This document shows, piece after piece, positions 18,798 to 26,756 of a DNA stretch of 64,000 bases. Made by a program: the position numbers and the translations under genes. How positions within the stretch are numbered: position 1 is the stretch's first letter; each line of letters opens with the position of its first letter. The notes below the pieces were generated by a model, which was given only the letters and a program-made list of their open reading frames with translations, had not been told where the DNA came from and did no database searches. The stretch covers positions 5,580,001 to 5,644,000 of the forward strand of contig CBDEUV010000002.1 in assembly GCA_965243385.1 (NCBI GenBank), written 5' to 3'. This DNA is from JANSYA01 sp965243385. Lineage in GTDB: Bacteria; Spirochaetota; Leptospiria; Leptospirales; Leptonemataceae.

Positions 18798-20186
18798 ATG
18801 GAACTCCTCGCTCTGGCCCTGGTCAACGTGGTAACCGCGGGCCTGATGTACGTATTTTTTTCGATACGTTTCAGTCGGGCCGTGCGGCAGACCGTGGAGC
18901 AATCCCGTAAGAACAGCCTGATTCGCGAGCTCAAAGAGAACGTCGAACTGACGATCGAATACATCAACAGCTCGCTCGACACCATGGACCAGAAAACCCG
19001 GTCCTTCTACCAGTTGCTGCGCCGCTCGGAAGAGCTGGCGACCCGATTAGAAAGCCTGCACCAGGCTCCCGACTCCGGCCCCGATTCGGATTCGGAATCC
19101 GCGGCAACCCGCGCGCGGCGGGCCAAAAAAGCGACTGCCGCCACGGGAAGCAAAAAGAAGCAGAGTGCGAAGCGCGGCGCAGGCAAAGCGGCTTCGAGTC
19201 CGGCGGCCAAAAAGACGGCCGCGAAAAAAAGTCGAAACGCAAGATCCGCGCTGCCGGCCGCCGGCGACGCGAGTTCCTCGTTTCGCGGGCCTGCAGGTAT
19301 AGATGACGAAGCGTCCACCGAATTGGAGCCGGAGTCGTCGACCGCCTACAATGTAGATCGCATCTTAGAGGATATGGGCGACGACCGGCTCGATATTTCG
19401 GAAGCGCCGCGCGATGTGGAAAGCGCCTATCGGGGCGGCGAACGTTCGCGTGGTTTTGTACCCGAAGCGAAAGCTGAGCTCAGCGCGACGCCGTTGCAGG
19501 ATGATGGCGGGGTCTTTGGCCGCATCGGTGCGATCACCCGGCGTATTCTTGGTATCGACGCCCTGCCGGCTGCGCCCGCGCCGGCCCCACTGCGGGCCAC
19601 CGGCGATGCATCGAATGCCGCCGCCGATCCCGGGCCGGCAGCGCGCTTCAGCGTGCCGGAGCTTTCGCCGGAGGAGCTGGCTCGACCCGTGCCCGGCGCC
19701 CGGCCCCGTTTGAATCCGGTGAATCCGGCCCGAAACGAATCGCACGATGATGAACAGACGGAGTCCGGCGCGGTACTGCCCCGCCTGGATCGACTGGAAC
19801 TGAGCGGGGGCGAGCGGCCCGCGCAAGCCGACCGCCTGCCCGATGTTGCATTGAATGCCGGTCCGGGCCGTGTAACCGGAGCCGGCTACGGTCCGGCGTT
19901 CAGCGCGCAGCCGGAGTTGCCGCCGCCGTCGGAAATTTTGGCGGCGCGCGGTCTGAGTGATGCGGTTCACGAAGGCGAAGCGCGTCGGGCGGAAGTGATT
20001 CGCGCGCTTTTAAGCTACGGTTATCGCACGGGGGATATTTCGCGTGCCACGGGGATTGGGCTGCCCGAAATCGAGTTGGTCGCGTCTTTGCCGGCTTCCG
20101 GCCGCCGTCCCCGGCGGACCCGGCTTTCGGAATCAAATCCAGCGGGACCCGAAGCAGCCGCGCGTTTCGGAGCGAGCTCCGACTGA
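18798..20186 (+). CDS. Membrane-anchored coiled-coil protein with lysine-rich linker and C-terminal HTH-like motif
   Basis: 462 residues. Residues 1-22 form one membrane segment ('LLALALVNVVTAGLMYVFF'), followed by a coiled coil (~30-80, 'ELKENVELTIEYINSSLDTM'). A Lys/Ala/Ser-rich histone-H1-like stretch spans ~103-155. Long disordered acidic/Pro-rich linkers follow, then a C-terminal ~40-residue motif ('VIRALLSYGYRTGDISRATG' ... 'LPEIELVASL'), the helical 'return-turn' seen at the ends of DUF6115-type proteins. Topology suggests a small membrane anchor with a long cytoplasmic tail. It is placed between the FapA-like pair and cheR, so a motility or envelope link is possible (inference). Confidence 0.8.
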   Translation: MELLALALVNVVTAGLMYVFFSIRFSRAVRQTVEQSRKNSLIRELKENVELTIEYINSSLDTMDQKTRSFYQLLRRSEELATRLESLHQAPDSGPDSDSESAATRARRAKKATAATGSKKKQSAKRGAGKAASSPAAKKTAAKKSRNARSALPAAGDASSSFRGPAGIDDEASTELEPESSTAYNVDRILEDMGDDRLDISEAPRDVESAYRGGERSRGFVPEAKAELSATPLQDDGGVFGRIGAITRRILGIDALPAAPAPAPLRATGDASNAAADPGPAARFSVPELSPEELARPVPGARPRLNPVNPARNESHDDEQTESGAVLPRLDRLELSGGERPAQADRLPDVALNAGPGRVTGAGYGPAFSAQPELPPPSEILAARGLSDAVHEGEARRAEVIRALLSYGYRTGDISRATGIGLPEIELVASLPASGRRPRRTRLSESNPAGPEAAARFGASSD

Positions 20187-20269
20187 AGCGCGCATTCGAA
20201 GCGGACTCGCTGGATTCGATTCCGAAAGCGGCGGGTTCCGTTCGGTAAACTCAGACAGGCGAAGCAATA

Positions 20270-21151
20270 GTGTATCACGAAATCGACGATCTATCCGCGG
20301 AGCAGTTCGCGCGTTTCGCCAGGCTGGTTTACGATCGCACGAATATCACGCTCAAAGAGCACAAGATCACGCTGTTGTCGAATCGGCTGCGCAAACGTTT
20401 GCGGGCGCTCGCCTTAAACGACTTCGACGACTACTATCGCCTGTTGACCGACGACGGGAACTCCGAAGAGCACGTCCACTTTCTCGAAGCGGTCACGACA
20501 AACGAAACCTATTTCTGGCGCACGACCCATAACTTCGATATGCTGCGCGAAGACATTTTACCGGAATTGATTCGGGAGTTTCGCGGCCAGACTCTGCGTC
20601 TGTGGTCCGCCGGTTGTTCCAGCGGCGAAGAGCCCTATAATATCGCGATCGAATTGACCGAAGGCATGAAAAAGAGCGGCGTATTTTCGTTCGAAATTCT
20701 GGCGACGGATATTTCGCGGCGAATGGTGGAATTCGCGCGGGCCGGCCGCTATTCCGGCCGCAAAATCGAAAAGATTCCGCAGCCCATCCTCAATCGCTAT
20801 TTTCGCCCGGTCGAAGAACGAGCGGGTTACCACGTCGTGCGCGACGATTTAAAAGAAAAGATTCGATTCGAGCTGCAGAATCTATTCGAAGACGGTCCGG
20901 CCTGGCAGGCCGGCGGCATGCACTGCATTTTTTGTCGCAACGTGATGATCTATTTCGATCGTAAAGATCAGGAGCAGCTCGTGCAACGCTTCTACGATGC
21001 GCTGCGGCCCGGCGGTTTTTTGATCGTCGGGCACTCCGAAAGCCTGTTTATGATGGATACTCCGTTCGAATTCCGGCATTTGCCGCACGGGGTGGCTTAT
21101 TACCGGCCCCTGAGCGGCCAGGGCCGCCGGGGAGCGACCGCCGATGCTTGA
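20270..21151 (+). CDS. cheR: Chemotaxis protein methyltransferase CheR
   Basis: S-adenosylmethionine-dependent methyltransferase that methylates glutamates on chemoreceptors. 293 residues: an N-terminal helical CheR_N domain (to ~75, 'NITLKEHKITLLSNRLRKRL'), then a Rossmann domain with the SAM loop 'LWSAGCSSGEEPYNIAIEL' (about 107-125), 'FEILATDISRRMVEFAR', 'FCRNVMIYFDRKDQEQLV' and 'GGFLIVGHSESLF'. The start is a GTG at 20270. Its end overlaps the yicC start by eight bases, an unusual link between chemotaxis and RNA-metabolism genes. Confidence 0.95.
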   Translation: MYHEIDDLSAEQFARFARLVYDRTNITLKEHKITLLSNRLRKRLRALALNDFDDYYRLLTDDGNSEEHVHFLEAVTTNETYFWRTTHNFDMLREDILPELIREFRGQTLRLWSAGCSSGEEPYNIAIELTEGMKKSGVFSFEILATDISRRMVEFARAGRYSGRKIEKIPQPILNRYFRPVEERAGYHVVRDDLKEKIRFELQNLFEDGPAWQAGGMHCIFCRNVMIYFDRKDQEQLVQRFYDALRPGGFLIVGHSESLFMMDTPFEFRHLPHGVAYYRPLSGQGRRGATADA

Positions 21152-22112
21152 GAGCATGACCGGTACGGCCGCGGCCAGTTTTCAGGTATCCGGCTTGCAA
21201 TTTCAAATCTGGGCCCGGTCGGTGAATCACCGTTTCGTGGAGATTCAGCTGCGCTGCCCCCGGGGCTTCGAAAACGCCGCCGGCCTGGAACAGGACCTGG
21301 AGGAGCGCGCGCGGGGCTGCATCAGTCGGGGCCGGCTGGAAATCGAAATCTCGGTCAGCGGCGAGGGCGGCGGAATGCGGCGCCTGCGCTTTCATCGCGA
21401 GCTGGCGCGGCAGTATCTGGATATCTGCGCGGAGCTGGAATCCGGGTCGCCTCCCGGCCGCACGCGGACCGGCGGCGGTCGCAAATCCGCGGCAAAGCGG
21501 TCGGACGTGGCGCCGCCTTCGTCGGGCATGAGCGAATATTTGCAATTGCTGCGGCTGCCGGGCGTCGTGGAGCTTGAGCAGGCGCTGCCCGACGGCTTCG
21601 ATCGCAAGGGTTTTATTCAGCGTTTCGATCGCGCTCTGGCCGATTTGCTGAAGGGCCGCCGCAAGGAAGGCCGTTCGATCGCCCGACTGCTGCAGTCGTA
21701 CATCCGCGAGATCGAACGCACCAACCGTACGATCCGCAAACGCCACGCGATCTATCGTAAAGAAAAGCTGGCCAGCATTCGACGCGATCTGAATTTATCC
21801 ATGGGAACGGCGGGGACGGCGGAGTCATCGAGCGGCGGCGCGGATCCGCTGAAATCCGCGGTCGACTGGCTCGATAAGGGCGATATCAGCGAAGAACTGG
21901 AGCGAGTGCTCCTGCACTGCGGAGCGATACGCGAGCTGATCAGCGGCGATGCCGCCGACCCCGGTAAGCAGATCGAGTTTTATTCGCAAGAACTACTGCG
22001 CGAAGTGAATACCATCGGCGCGAAGTCCCGGGATTTTGAAATTCGACGAATGGTAGTCGAAATGAAGACTAGAATCGAAAACATCAAAGAGCAGATTCGC
22101 AATATATGTTAA
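21144..22112 (+). CDS. yicC: YicC/YloC-family endoribonuclease-like protein
   Basis: 322 residues. N-terminal YicC domain ('LESMTGTAAASFQVSGLQFQ', 'SVNHRFVEIQLRCPRGFE') and C-terminal DUF1732 ('GKQIEFYSQELLREVNTIGA', 'MVVEMKTRIENIKEQIRNI'). Family members are linked to stationary-phase growth, and some have endoribonuclease activity. The middle contains a Ser/Gly/Arg-rich insertion (about 107-130) and another Gly/Ser patch near residue 225. It overlaps cheR upstream by 8 bp and gmk downstream by 7 bp. yicC-gmk adjacency is common in bacteria. Confidence 0.93.
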   Translation: MLESMTGTAAASFQVSGLQFQIWARSVNHRFVEIQLRCPRGFENAAGLEQDLEERARGCISRGRLEIEISVSGEGGGMRRLRFHRELARQYLDICAELESGSPPGRTRTGGGRKSAAKRSDVAPPSSGMSEYLQLLRLPGVVELEQALPDGFDRKGFIQRFDRALADLLKGRRKEGRSIARLLQSYIREIERTNRTIRKRHAIYRKEKLASIRRDLNLSMGTAGTAESSSGGADPLKSAVDWLDKGDISEELERVLLHCGAIRELISGDAADPGKQIEFYSQELLREVNTIGAKSRDFEIRRMVVEMKTRIENIKEQIRNIC

Positions 22113-22684
22113 AGACCGGAGCACGTTTGATTATCATCTCGTCGGTGTCCGGCGGCGGCAAAACTTCGCTGATCAGTCGACTGACCCGCGATCATACGGA
22201 TCTGCACGTGGCCGTGACCGCGACCAGTCGGGCGCCCCGGGCGAACGAAGTCGAAGGCCGGCACTATTATTTTTTCGATGCGGAGACCTTCGAACGCAAA
22301 ATCGCTGCCGGGGATTTTCTCGAATATGCCAGAGTGCATGGGAATTATTACGGAGTGCCCGCCGCTCCGGTCGAGGCCATGCTGGCCGAAGGCCGTTCGG
22401 TGATCTTAAATATCGACGTGCAGGGAATGCGTACTGTTAAAGAACGTATGGGCGATCGCGTCATGAGCATCTTTTTGTTGCCTCCGGATCGCGAAGTCTG
22501 GGAAGACCGGCTGCGCAAGCGCGGTACGGATACGGAAGAGGATATCCAGCTGCGGCTGCAGCAGGGTATCGGCGAGATGGCCGCCGCCGACGAATACGAC
22601 TACCGGATTACCAACGATATGCTGGAGCGCGCCACGGGCGAGGTCAGCTTCATTCTGCGCCAGGAAGGCGTCGTCCGGGACTGA
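22106..22684 (+). CDS. gmk: Guanylate kinase
   Basis: Phosphorylates GMP to GDP in the cytosol. 192 residues. The P-loop is 'SVSGGGKTS' (residues 13-21), somewhat unlike the usual SGxGKST. GMP-binding elements 'TSRAPRANEVEGRHYYFFDA', 'FLEYARVHGNYYGVP' and 'ILNIDVQGMRTVKE' are all present, as is the lid 'RLRKRGTDTEEDIQLRL'. The start overlaps yicC by 7 bp and the stop shares one base with miaA (TGATG). Confidence 0.97.
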   Translation: MLKTGARLIIISSVSGGGKTSLISRLTRDHTDLHVAVTATSRAPRANEVEGRHYYFFDAETFERKIAAGDFLEYARVHGNYYGVPAAPVEAMLAEGRSVILNIDVQGMRTVKERMGDRVMSIFLLPPDREVWEDRLRKRGTDTEEDIQLRLQQGIGEMAAADEYDYRITNDMLERATGEVSFILRQEGVVRD

Positions 22685-23754
22685 TGCCAGCGGACCCGCC
22701 GGATTCGCCGGACTCCCGGCCGCTCGTTCCGGTACTGCTGGGCCCGACCGGCGCGGGCAAAACCGCGCTGCTGGAATCGCTGATCTCACCCGGAGCTTCG
22801 TCTACCGCAGGCGAGCTGCCGCCGGTTGAAATCGTATCGTGCGATTCGCGCCAGATCTACCGCGGTCTCGAAATCGGCAGCGCCGCTCCCGACGCGGCGT
22901 TGTGCGCCCGGCTGCCGCACCATCTCGTCGGCACGGTGGAGCCCACCGAAACCTACAGCGCCGCGCGCTATCGCGACGAGGCCCTGGCTGCGATCGCCGA
23001 TATCTTCTCCCGCGGCCGGTTGCCGGTGCTTGCGGGGGGCTCCGGCTTCTATTTTCGGGCGCTGTCCACGGGCATGTTCGACCTGGAGGTTTCGCCGCAA
23101 GTCCAGAGTGAGATTCGCACCACAGTCGCGGGGCTGGGTGCCGCGGGCCGGCTGGCACGCCTCAAAGAGCTGGATCCCGCAGCCGTGCTACCGCCCGGCG
23201 AATCGCAGGCCCGGGCCGGCCGGGTGCATCCGAACGACGACTACCGGGTTTCGCGGGCCCTGGAGATCTGTCTTTTGCCCGGAGGCCGGTTGTATTCGGA
23301 GGTCTGGGCTGCAGCTCGTAGCCGCAATCCGGGCGCCGCAGACGAAGGCAATGCCGGCGACAGCCCCTATCGCTTTGCGGGGTGGCGGATCAGCGTCGAG
23401 ATCGATGGAAAGCTCACGACGTACTGGGCGGCCCTGGAGCGGCGGGCCCGGGAGATGGTTGCGAACGGAATAATAGAAGAAGCCGGTCGCTGTTTTGAGC
23501 GCTACGGGGCGTGTCCCGGCCTGGAAACGCTGGGCTACACCGACGCGCTCGCGGCCTGGCGCGGCGAGCTGAGCCGCGAAGAGCTGGCCGAACGGCTATT
23601 CATCAGTCATCGCCAGTACGGCAAACGCCAGCGCACCTGGTTTCGCCGGGAGTCTTCGCTCTGGGCCAGCCCGCGCGACGCGCTCGCGCGGGATTTTCTG
23701 GCGCGGGTTGCGGCTCTTTTGCGCCCGGATCCTCTGAAATCTCATCCGGATTGA
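22684..23754 (+). CDS. miaA: tRNA dimethylallyltransferase
   Basis: Transfers dimethylallyl to A37 of tRNAs reading U-initial codons. 356 residues. The P-loop is GPTGAGKT at residues 20-27, followed by 'EIVSCDSRQIYRGLEIGSAAP' (DMAPP/tRNA-binding region) and 'HHLVGTVEPTETYSAARYRDEA'. Longer than the usual ~310 because of a variable Gly/Ala/Pro-rich segment near residues 190-235. Its ATG overlaps the gmk stop by one base. hfq follows after about 90 bp, echoing the miaA-hfq adjacency seen widely in bacteria. Confidence 0.94.
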   Translation: MPADPPDSPDSRPLVPVLLGPTGAGKTALLESLISPGASSTAGELPPVEIVSCDSRQIYRGLEIGSAAPDAALCARLPHHLVGTVEPTETYSAARYRDEALAAIADIFSRGRLPVLAGGSGFYFRALSTGMFDLEVSPQVQSEIRTTVAGLGAAGRLARLKELDPAAVLPPGESQARAGRVHPNDDYRVSRALEICLLPGGRLYSEVWAAARSRNPGAADEGNAGDSPYRFAGWRISVEIDGKLTTYWAALERRAREMVANGIIEEAGRCFERYGACPGLETLGYTDALAAWRGELSREELAERLFISHRQYGKRQRTWFRRESSLWASPRDALARDFLARVAALLRPDPLKSHPD

Positions 23755-23768
23755 CGCCGGTTATTTTA

Positions 23769-23799
23769 TTGACGGGGGTCGAAAACGCTCCCGTATTGT
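23769..23799 (+). promoter_or_regulatory. Possible promoter upstream of hfq
   Basis: TTGACG at 23769-23774 and TATTGT at 23794-23799, spaced by 19 bases, just downstream of the miaA stop. The -35 is good but the spacing is long, so this is only a candidate. It would give hfq a transcript separate from miaA with a leader of about 40 bases. Confidence 0.35.
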
Positions 23800-23846
23800 T
23801 TTCTGTCGATCTATATAGATACAAATCGGGACGGGAACACACATAT

Positions 23847-24101
23847 ATGGCCAGCAACAAAAATAATATACAGGACCTGGTTCTCAACGGTGCGCGTAAA
23901 GAGAAGATGGAGATTACCCTCTATTTGACCAACGGAGTTCCGCTCCGGGGTCGCGTCGCCAGCTTCGACAATTTCACGGTCGTGATCGAAAACGAGGGCA
24001 AACAGAGCCTCGTATACAAACACGCCATTTCCACTATCGTGCTTTCGAAGGCGCTCAATTTCGAAGAAATGACCTCCGACGCCGCCCCCGAGGAATCTTA
24101 A
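23847..24101 (+). CDS. hfq: RNA chaperone Hfq
   Basis: 84-residue Sm-like protein forming a hexamer that binds small RNAs and mRNAs. The Sm1 motif is 'EITLYLTNGVPLRGRVASFDNF' in structure, and the Sm2 motif is 'LVYKHAISTIVL' (the usual YKHAIST). The N-terminal 'MASNKNNIQDLVLNGARKEK' matches the family, with Asn replacing the more usual Gln at the first conserved contact. A longer in-frame opening upstream belongs to miaA-side DNA; the ATG at 23847 gives the family-length product. It follows miaA by about 90 bp. Confidence 0.95.
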   Translation: MASNKNNIQDLVLNGARKEKMEITLYLTNGVPLRGRVASFDNFTVVIENEGKQSLVYKHAISTIVLSKALNFEEMTSDAAPEES

Positions 24102-24198
24102 GAGATTTCGGGACTGGATTGCTGATCGCCGCGGCGCCTTCGGCCGCCTCAAGCAGGCGTTTCGCTATGAATGGGAATCCACTGAATCCGCCGCCGCG

Positions 24199-25200
24199 AT
24201 GATTAAGAATTTTTTTCGAGCGTTCTTCTGGGCCGTGCTCGTCGCCTCGATCGCCGCCTGGCTCTTTTTCGGTTACGTGGTCGCCTCCACCCGCGAAGCG
24301 ATCTTAGTAGAAGACCGGCACTATGGCCTGGATCCCGATATCATCGCGCCCGGCGAAGCGCGCTTTCTGGCCAGCCGCATCTACCCCGGCCGGGTGATTC
24401 TGCATCGCGTCGACGTGGGGCCCCGCGTATTGCGCATCCGCCACAAGAAAGGCCTCGCGGAAAGCGAAATGCTGGGGCTGGACGACTCGTTTTATGTGCA
24501 GACCGAACTGCGACTGGAGTACGAGCTGGACGCCGCCCGGCTGCCCTCGCTCTTTCAACGTCTGGAAGAACCCGACTGGGAGCGACTGGACGATTATCTC
24601 GCGGATCGATTGAAATTTTTTCTGAATCGCAAGCTCGGTGAAGTCTATGAAGAAAACCAGGACCTGACCCGGCTGGAAACCACGCTCTATGAATATATCC
24701 AGGGCGCCGCGCTCGCGGAGCTCAACGGCGAATTCGAAAGCGAGGGCGTGCGATTTCGAAACGTATTGCCTTCGCGGTTGTACGTTCCCGACCCGGCGCT
24801 CTATCGGGCCATACTCGCGGACGAAGAGTTGATCCTTTCGCAGAAACGCGAACGCCTGCGAATCGTCGACGACGCCCAGGCGCGCCAGCAGGCCGAGAAG
24901 ATTCACGACGAAGCCTATTTCGCGCGGCTCGAACGCATCGGACAGCTGATCCGCCGTTACCCGCAATTGAAAGACTATCTGGCCGTCGATCGGCTCAGCG
25001 AAAACGTCGAAGTAATGGTCGTGCCCTCGGATCGCTGGTTTCCGACTGAAGCAGAAGCCCGTCGGCTCTCCGGAAACAAAGCCACGACCCGGAGCGACGA
25101 TCAGCGACGACGCACCGAACCCCTGCCGATCGCTCCGGCCCGTCAGGCGCCGCCGCCGGCAGCGGGCGGCAATCGCTTTCGCGATCTGACCCCTCCTTGA
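24199..25200 (+). CDS. SPFH/band-7-like single-pass membrane protein
   Basis: 333 residues: one N-terminal membrane helix (about 8-30, 'FFWAVLVASIAAWLFFGYVV'), then a beta-rich domain (~45-130) and a long helical region. The pattern 'RVDVGPRVLRIRHKKG' and 'FYVQTELRLEYELDAARLP' is like the beginning of SPFH domains, where a strand pair precedes a helix that packs along the membrane. The C-terminus is Pro/Arg-rich and disordered. I cannot name a subfamily. It stands 97 bp after hfq and may share its transcript. Confidence 0.75.
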   Translation: MIKNFFRAFFWAVLVASIAAWLFFGYVVASTREAILVEDRHYGLDPDIIAPGEARFLASRIYPGRVILHRVDVGPRVLRIRHKKGLAESEMLGLDDSFYVQTELRLEYELDAARLPSLFQRLEEPDWERLDDYLADRLKFFLNRKLGEVYEENQDLTRLETTLYEYIQGAALAELNGEFESEGVRFRNVLPSRLYVPDPALYRAILADEELILSQKRERLRIVDDAQARQQAEKIHDEAYFARLERIGQLIRRYPQLKDYLAVDRLSENVEVMVVPSDRWFPTEAEARRLSGNKATTRSDDQRRRTEPLPIAPARQAPPPAAGGNRFRDLTPP

Positions 25201-25287
25201 ATATTTTCGTATTCGCGGAAGTGTTTCGAATTCATCCGAAATCATCCGAACAACTCTGAAATATAGCGTATTATCTGGAACGAATTG

Positions 25288-26496
25288 ATGGCCAAAAAGA
25301 AAGCAAAGAAATCCGACAAGAAGTCCGGCAAGAAATCCAAAAAAGATTCGAAGGCCGCGAGCAAAAAGCAAAAAGACAAACTGAAAAAATCGAAAGGCTC
25401 GAAAAACGCGAACGGTCCGGTCGTGTTGATTATGGCCGGCGGTAAAGGCGAACGCTTCTGGCCCAGGTCCCGCATCAGTCATCCCAAGCAGCTGCAGAAA
25501 GTCTATTCTTCGCGGACTCTATTAGAAGAGACGATTGTCCGGGCCCGCACCGTAACTGACGATTCTCGCATCTTTATTGGCTGTAACGCCGAACTCAAAA
25601 AAGCGATTCTGAAAACTCACAAGGGGATTAAATCTTCGCAGTTCGTCGTCGAACCGGAAGGCCGCAACACCGCGCCGATTATCGCCCTGGCCGCTCTGCA
25701 ATTCGAAAAGAAATTCCCCGGCGCGACGCATATCGTGCTTTCCGCGGATCATTTTATTACGCCGCTTGCGGCTTTCGAGAGCACGCTGCGCAAAGCCATG
25801 GAAACCGCGACGAGCGGAGAGGGCTGGTTGGTTACCCTCGGCGTGCGTCCCAATCGTCCAGAGACGGGCTACGGCTATATCGCCGCCGGCGAGATGCTTC
25901 CGGAGCAGGGCGGCGGCGCCCACGCCATCGAGTCTTTCGTGGAAAAACCCGACGAGCAGCGCGCCCGGGACTATCTCGGTCGCGGGAATTATTACTGGAA
26001 TTCCGGCATCTTCATCTGGTCCGGTCCGCGCATTGTCGAAGAATTTCGCAAGCACGCGCCCGACGTCATCGGCCCTCTTGAGAACGACGGGGTCTACGGC
26101 TCGTCGAAAAAGCTGGCGCAGGTCTTTCCGCAGATTCCGGACCGTCCCGTGGACATCGCGATCATGGAAAAGTCCGAACGCATCGCCATGATTCCCGCCG
26201 AATTCGCCTGGGACGACGTGGGCTCCTGGCTGTCACTGCGACGCATCGCGGAGCCCGACGCCGACGGCAATCTGACGATTTCGACCGGCAAAGCCGCGGG
26301 TATCGCCGCGATGGACAGCCGGGACAATTTGATCGTGACCGACAAGAAGCTCGTGGCGCTCCTGGGCGTGGAAAACGTGGTGCTGGTCGAAGAGAAGGAT
26401 CTGCTCTTTCTTGCCCGGGCGGACCGAATCGGACAGATCAAAGAATTCATCGGAACATTTAAGGCAAATCCGACTTTACAGAAATTCCTCAAATAG
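25288..26496 (+). CDS. Mannose-1-phosphate guanylyltransferase-like nucleotidyltransferase with Lys-rich N-terminus
   Basis: 402 residues. Residues 2-42 are a Lys/Ser/Ala-rich leader like the histone-H1-like gene at 43093. The GT-A nucleotidyltransferase domain begins with 'LIMAGGKGERFWPRSR' near residue 47 and continues with 'PIIALAAL', 'VLSADHFI', 'FVEKPDEQRARDYLGRG', 'YYWNSGIFIW', 'WDDVGSW' and the C-terminal 'VVLVEEKDLLFLARADR'. This matches ManC/GMP-type sugar-1-phosphate guanylyltransferases that make GDP-mannose for polysaccharides, without the C-terminal isomerase domain. The start at 25288 is ATG; a TTG three bases earlier is ignored. Sugar specificity cannot be told from sequence. 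Confidence 0.9.
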   Translation: MAKKKAKKSDKKSGKKSKKDSKAASKKQKDKLKKSKGSKNANGPVVLIMAGGKGERFWPRSRISHPKQLQKVYSSRTLLEETIVRARTVTDDSRIFIGCNAELKKAILKTHKGIKSSQFVVEPEGRNTAPIIALAALQFEKKFPGATHIVLSADHFITPLAAFESTLRKAMETATSGEGWLVTLGVRPNRPETGYGYIAAGEMLPEQGGGAHAIESFVEKPDEQRARDYLGRGNYYWNSGIFIWSGPRIVEEFRKHAPDVIGPLENDGVYGSSKKLAQVFPQIPDRPVDIAIMEKSERIAMIPAEFAWDDVGSWLSLRRIAEPDADGNLTISTGKAAGIAAMDSRDNLIVTDKKLVALLGVENVVLVEEKDLLFLARADRIGQIKEFIGTFKANPTLQKFLK

Positions 26497-26534
26497 GACC
26501 CTGGCCTTTCCCAGTGAAATCAGGTAAGGTGTAG

Positions 26535-26624
26535 ATGCCGTCCGGTAAAAAACGTAAAAGAAGAAAGATTCGCACCCACAAGCGCAAGAAGAAGCGCAAA
26601 GCGGATCGTCACAAGAAGAAGTAA
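26535..26624 (+). CDS. 29-residue basic protein of the AURKAIP1/COX24 (mS38-like) type
   Basis: ATG at 26535 to TAA at 26624; 29 residues beginning MPSGKKRKRRK and ending ADRHKKK, almost wholly Lys, Arg and His. An AAGGTG Shine-Dalgarno sits at 26526-26531. Tiny proteins of this composition with the same 'MPSGKKRKR' start occur in many bacteria under the COX24/mS38-like name and are thought to be ribosome-associated; I rely on memory for that resemblance. It lies 38 bp after the nucleotidyltransferase gene and may be co-transcribed with it. Confidence 0.8.
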   Translation: MPSGKKRKRRKIRTHKRKKKRKADRHKKK

Positions 26625-26756
26625 CGCTTCCCGGCCGCCACCCGGCGTCGGGCCCGCTTTCGCGGCCGAACCTTCCTCATTTCGCCGTGCGAAATTCGCG
26701 CGACCCGTTGGATTCCCCGCTCTTATTCCAGGCCCAATCGGCCGAAAATAATAGCA

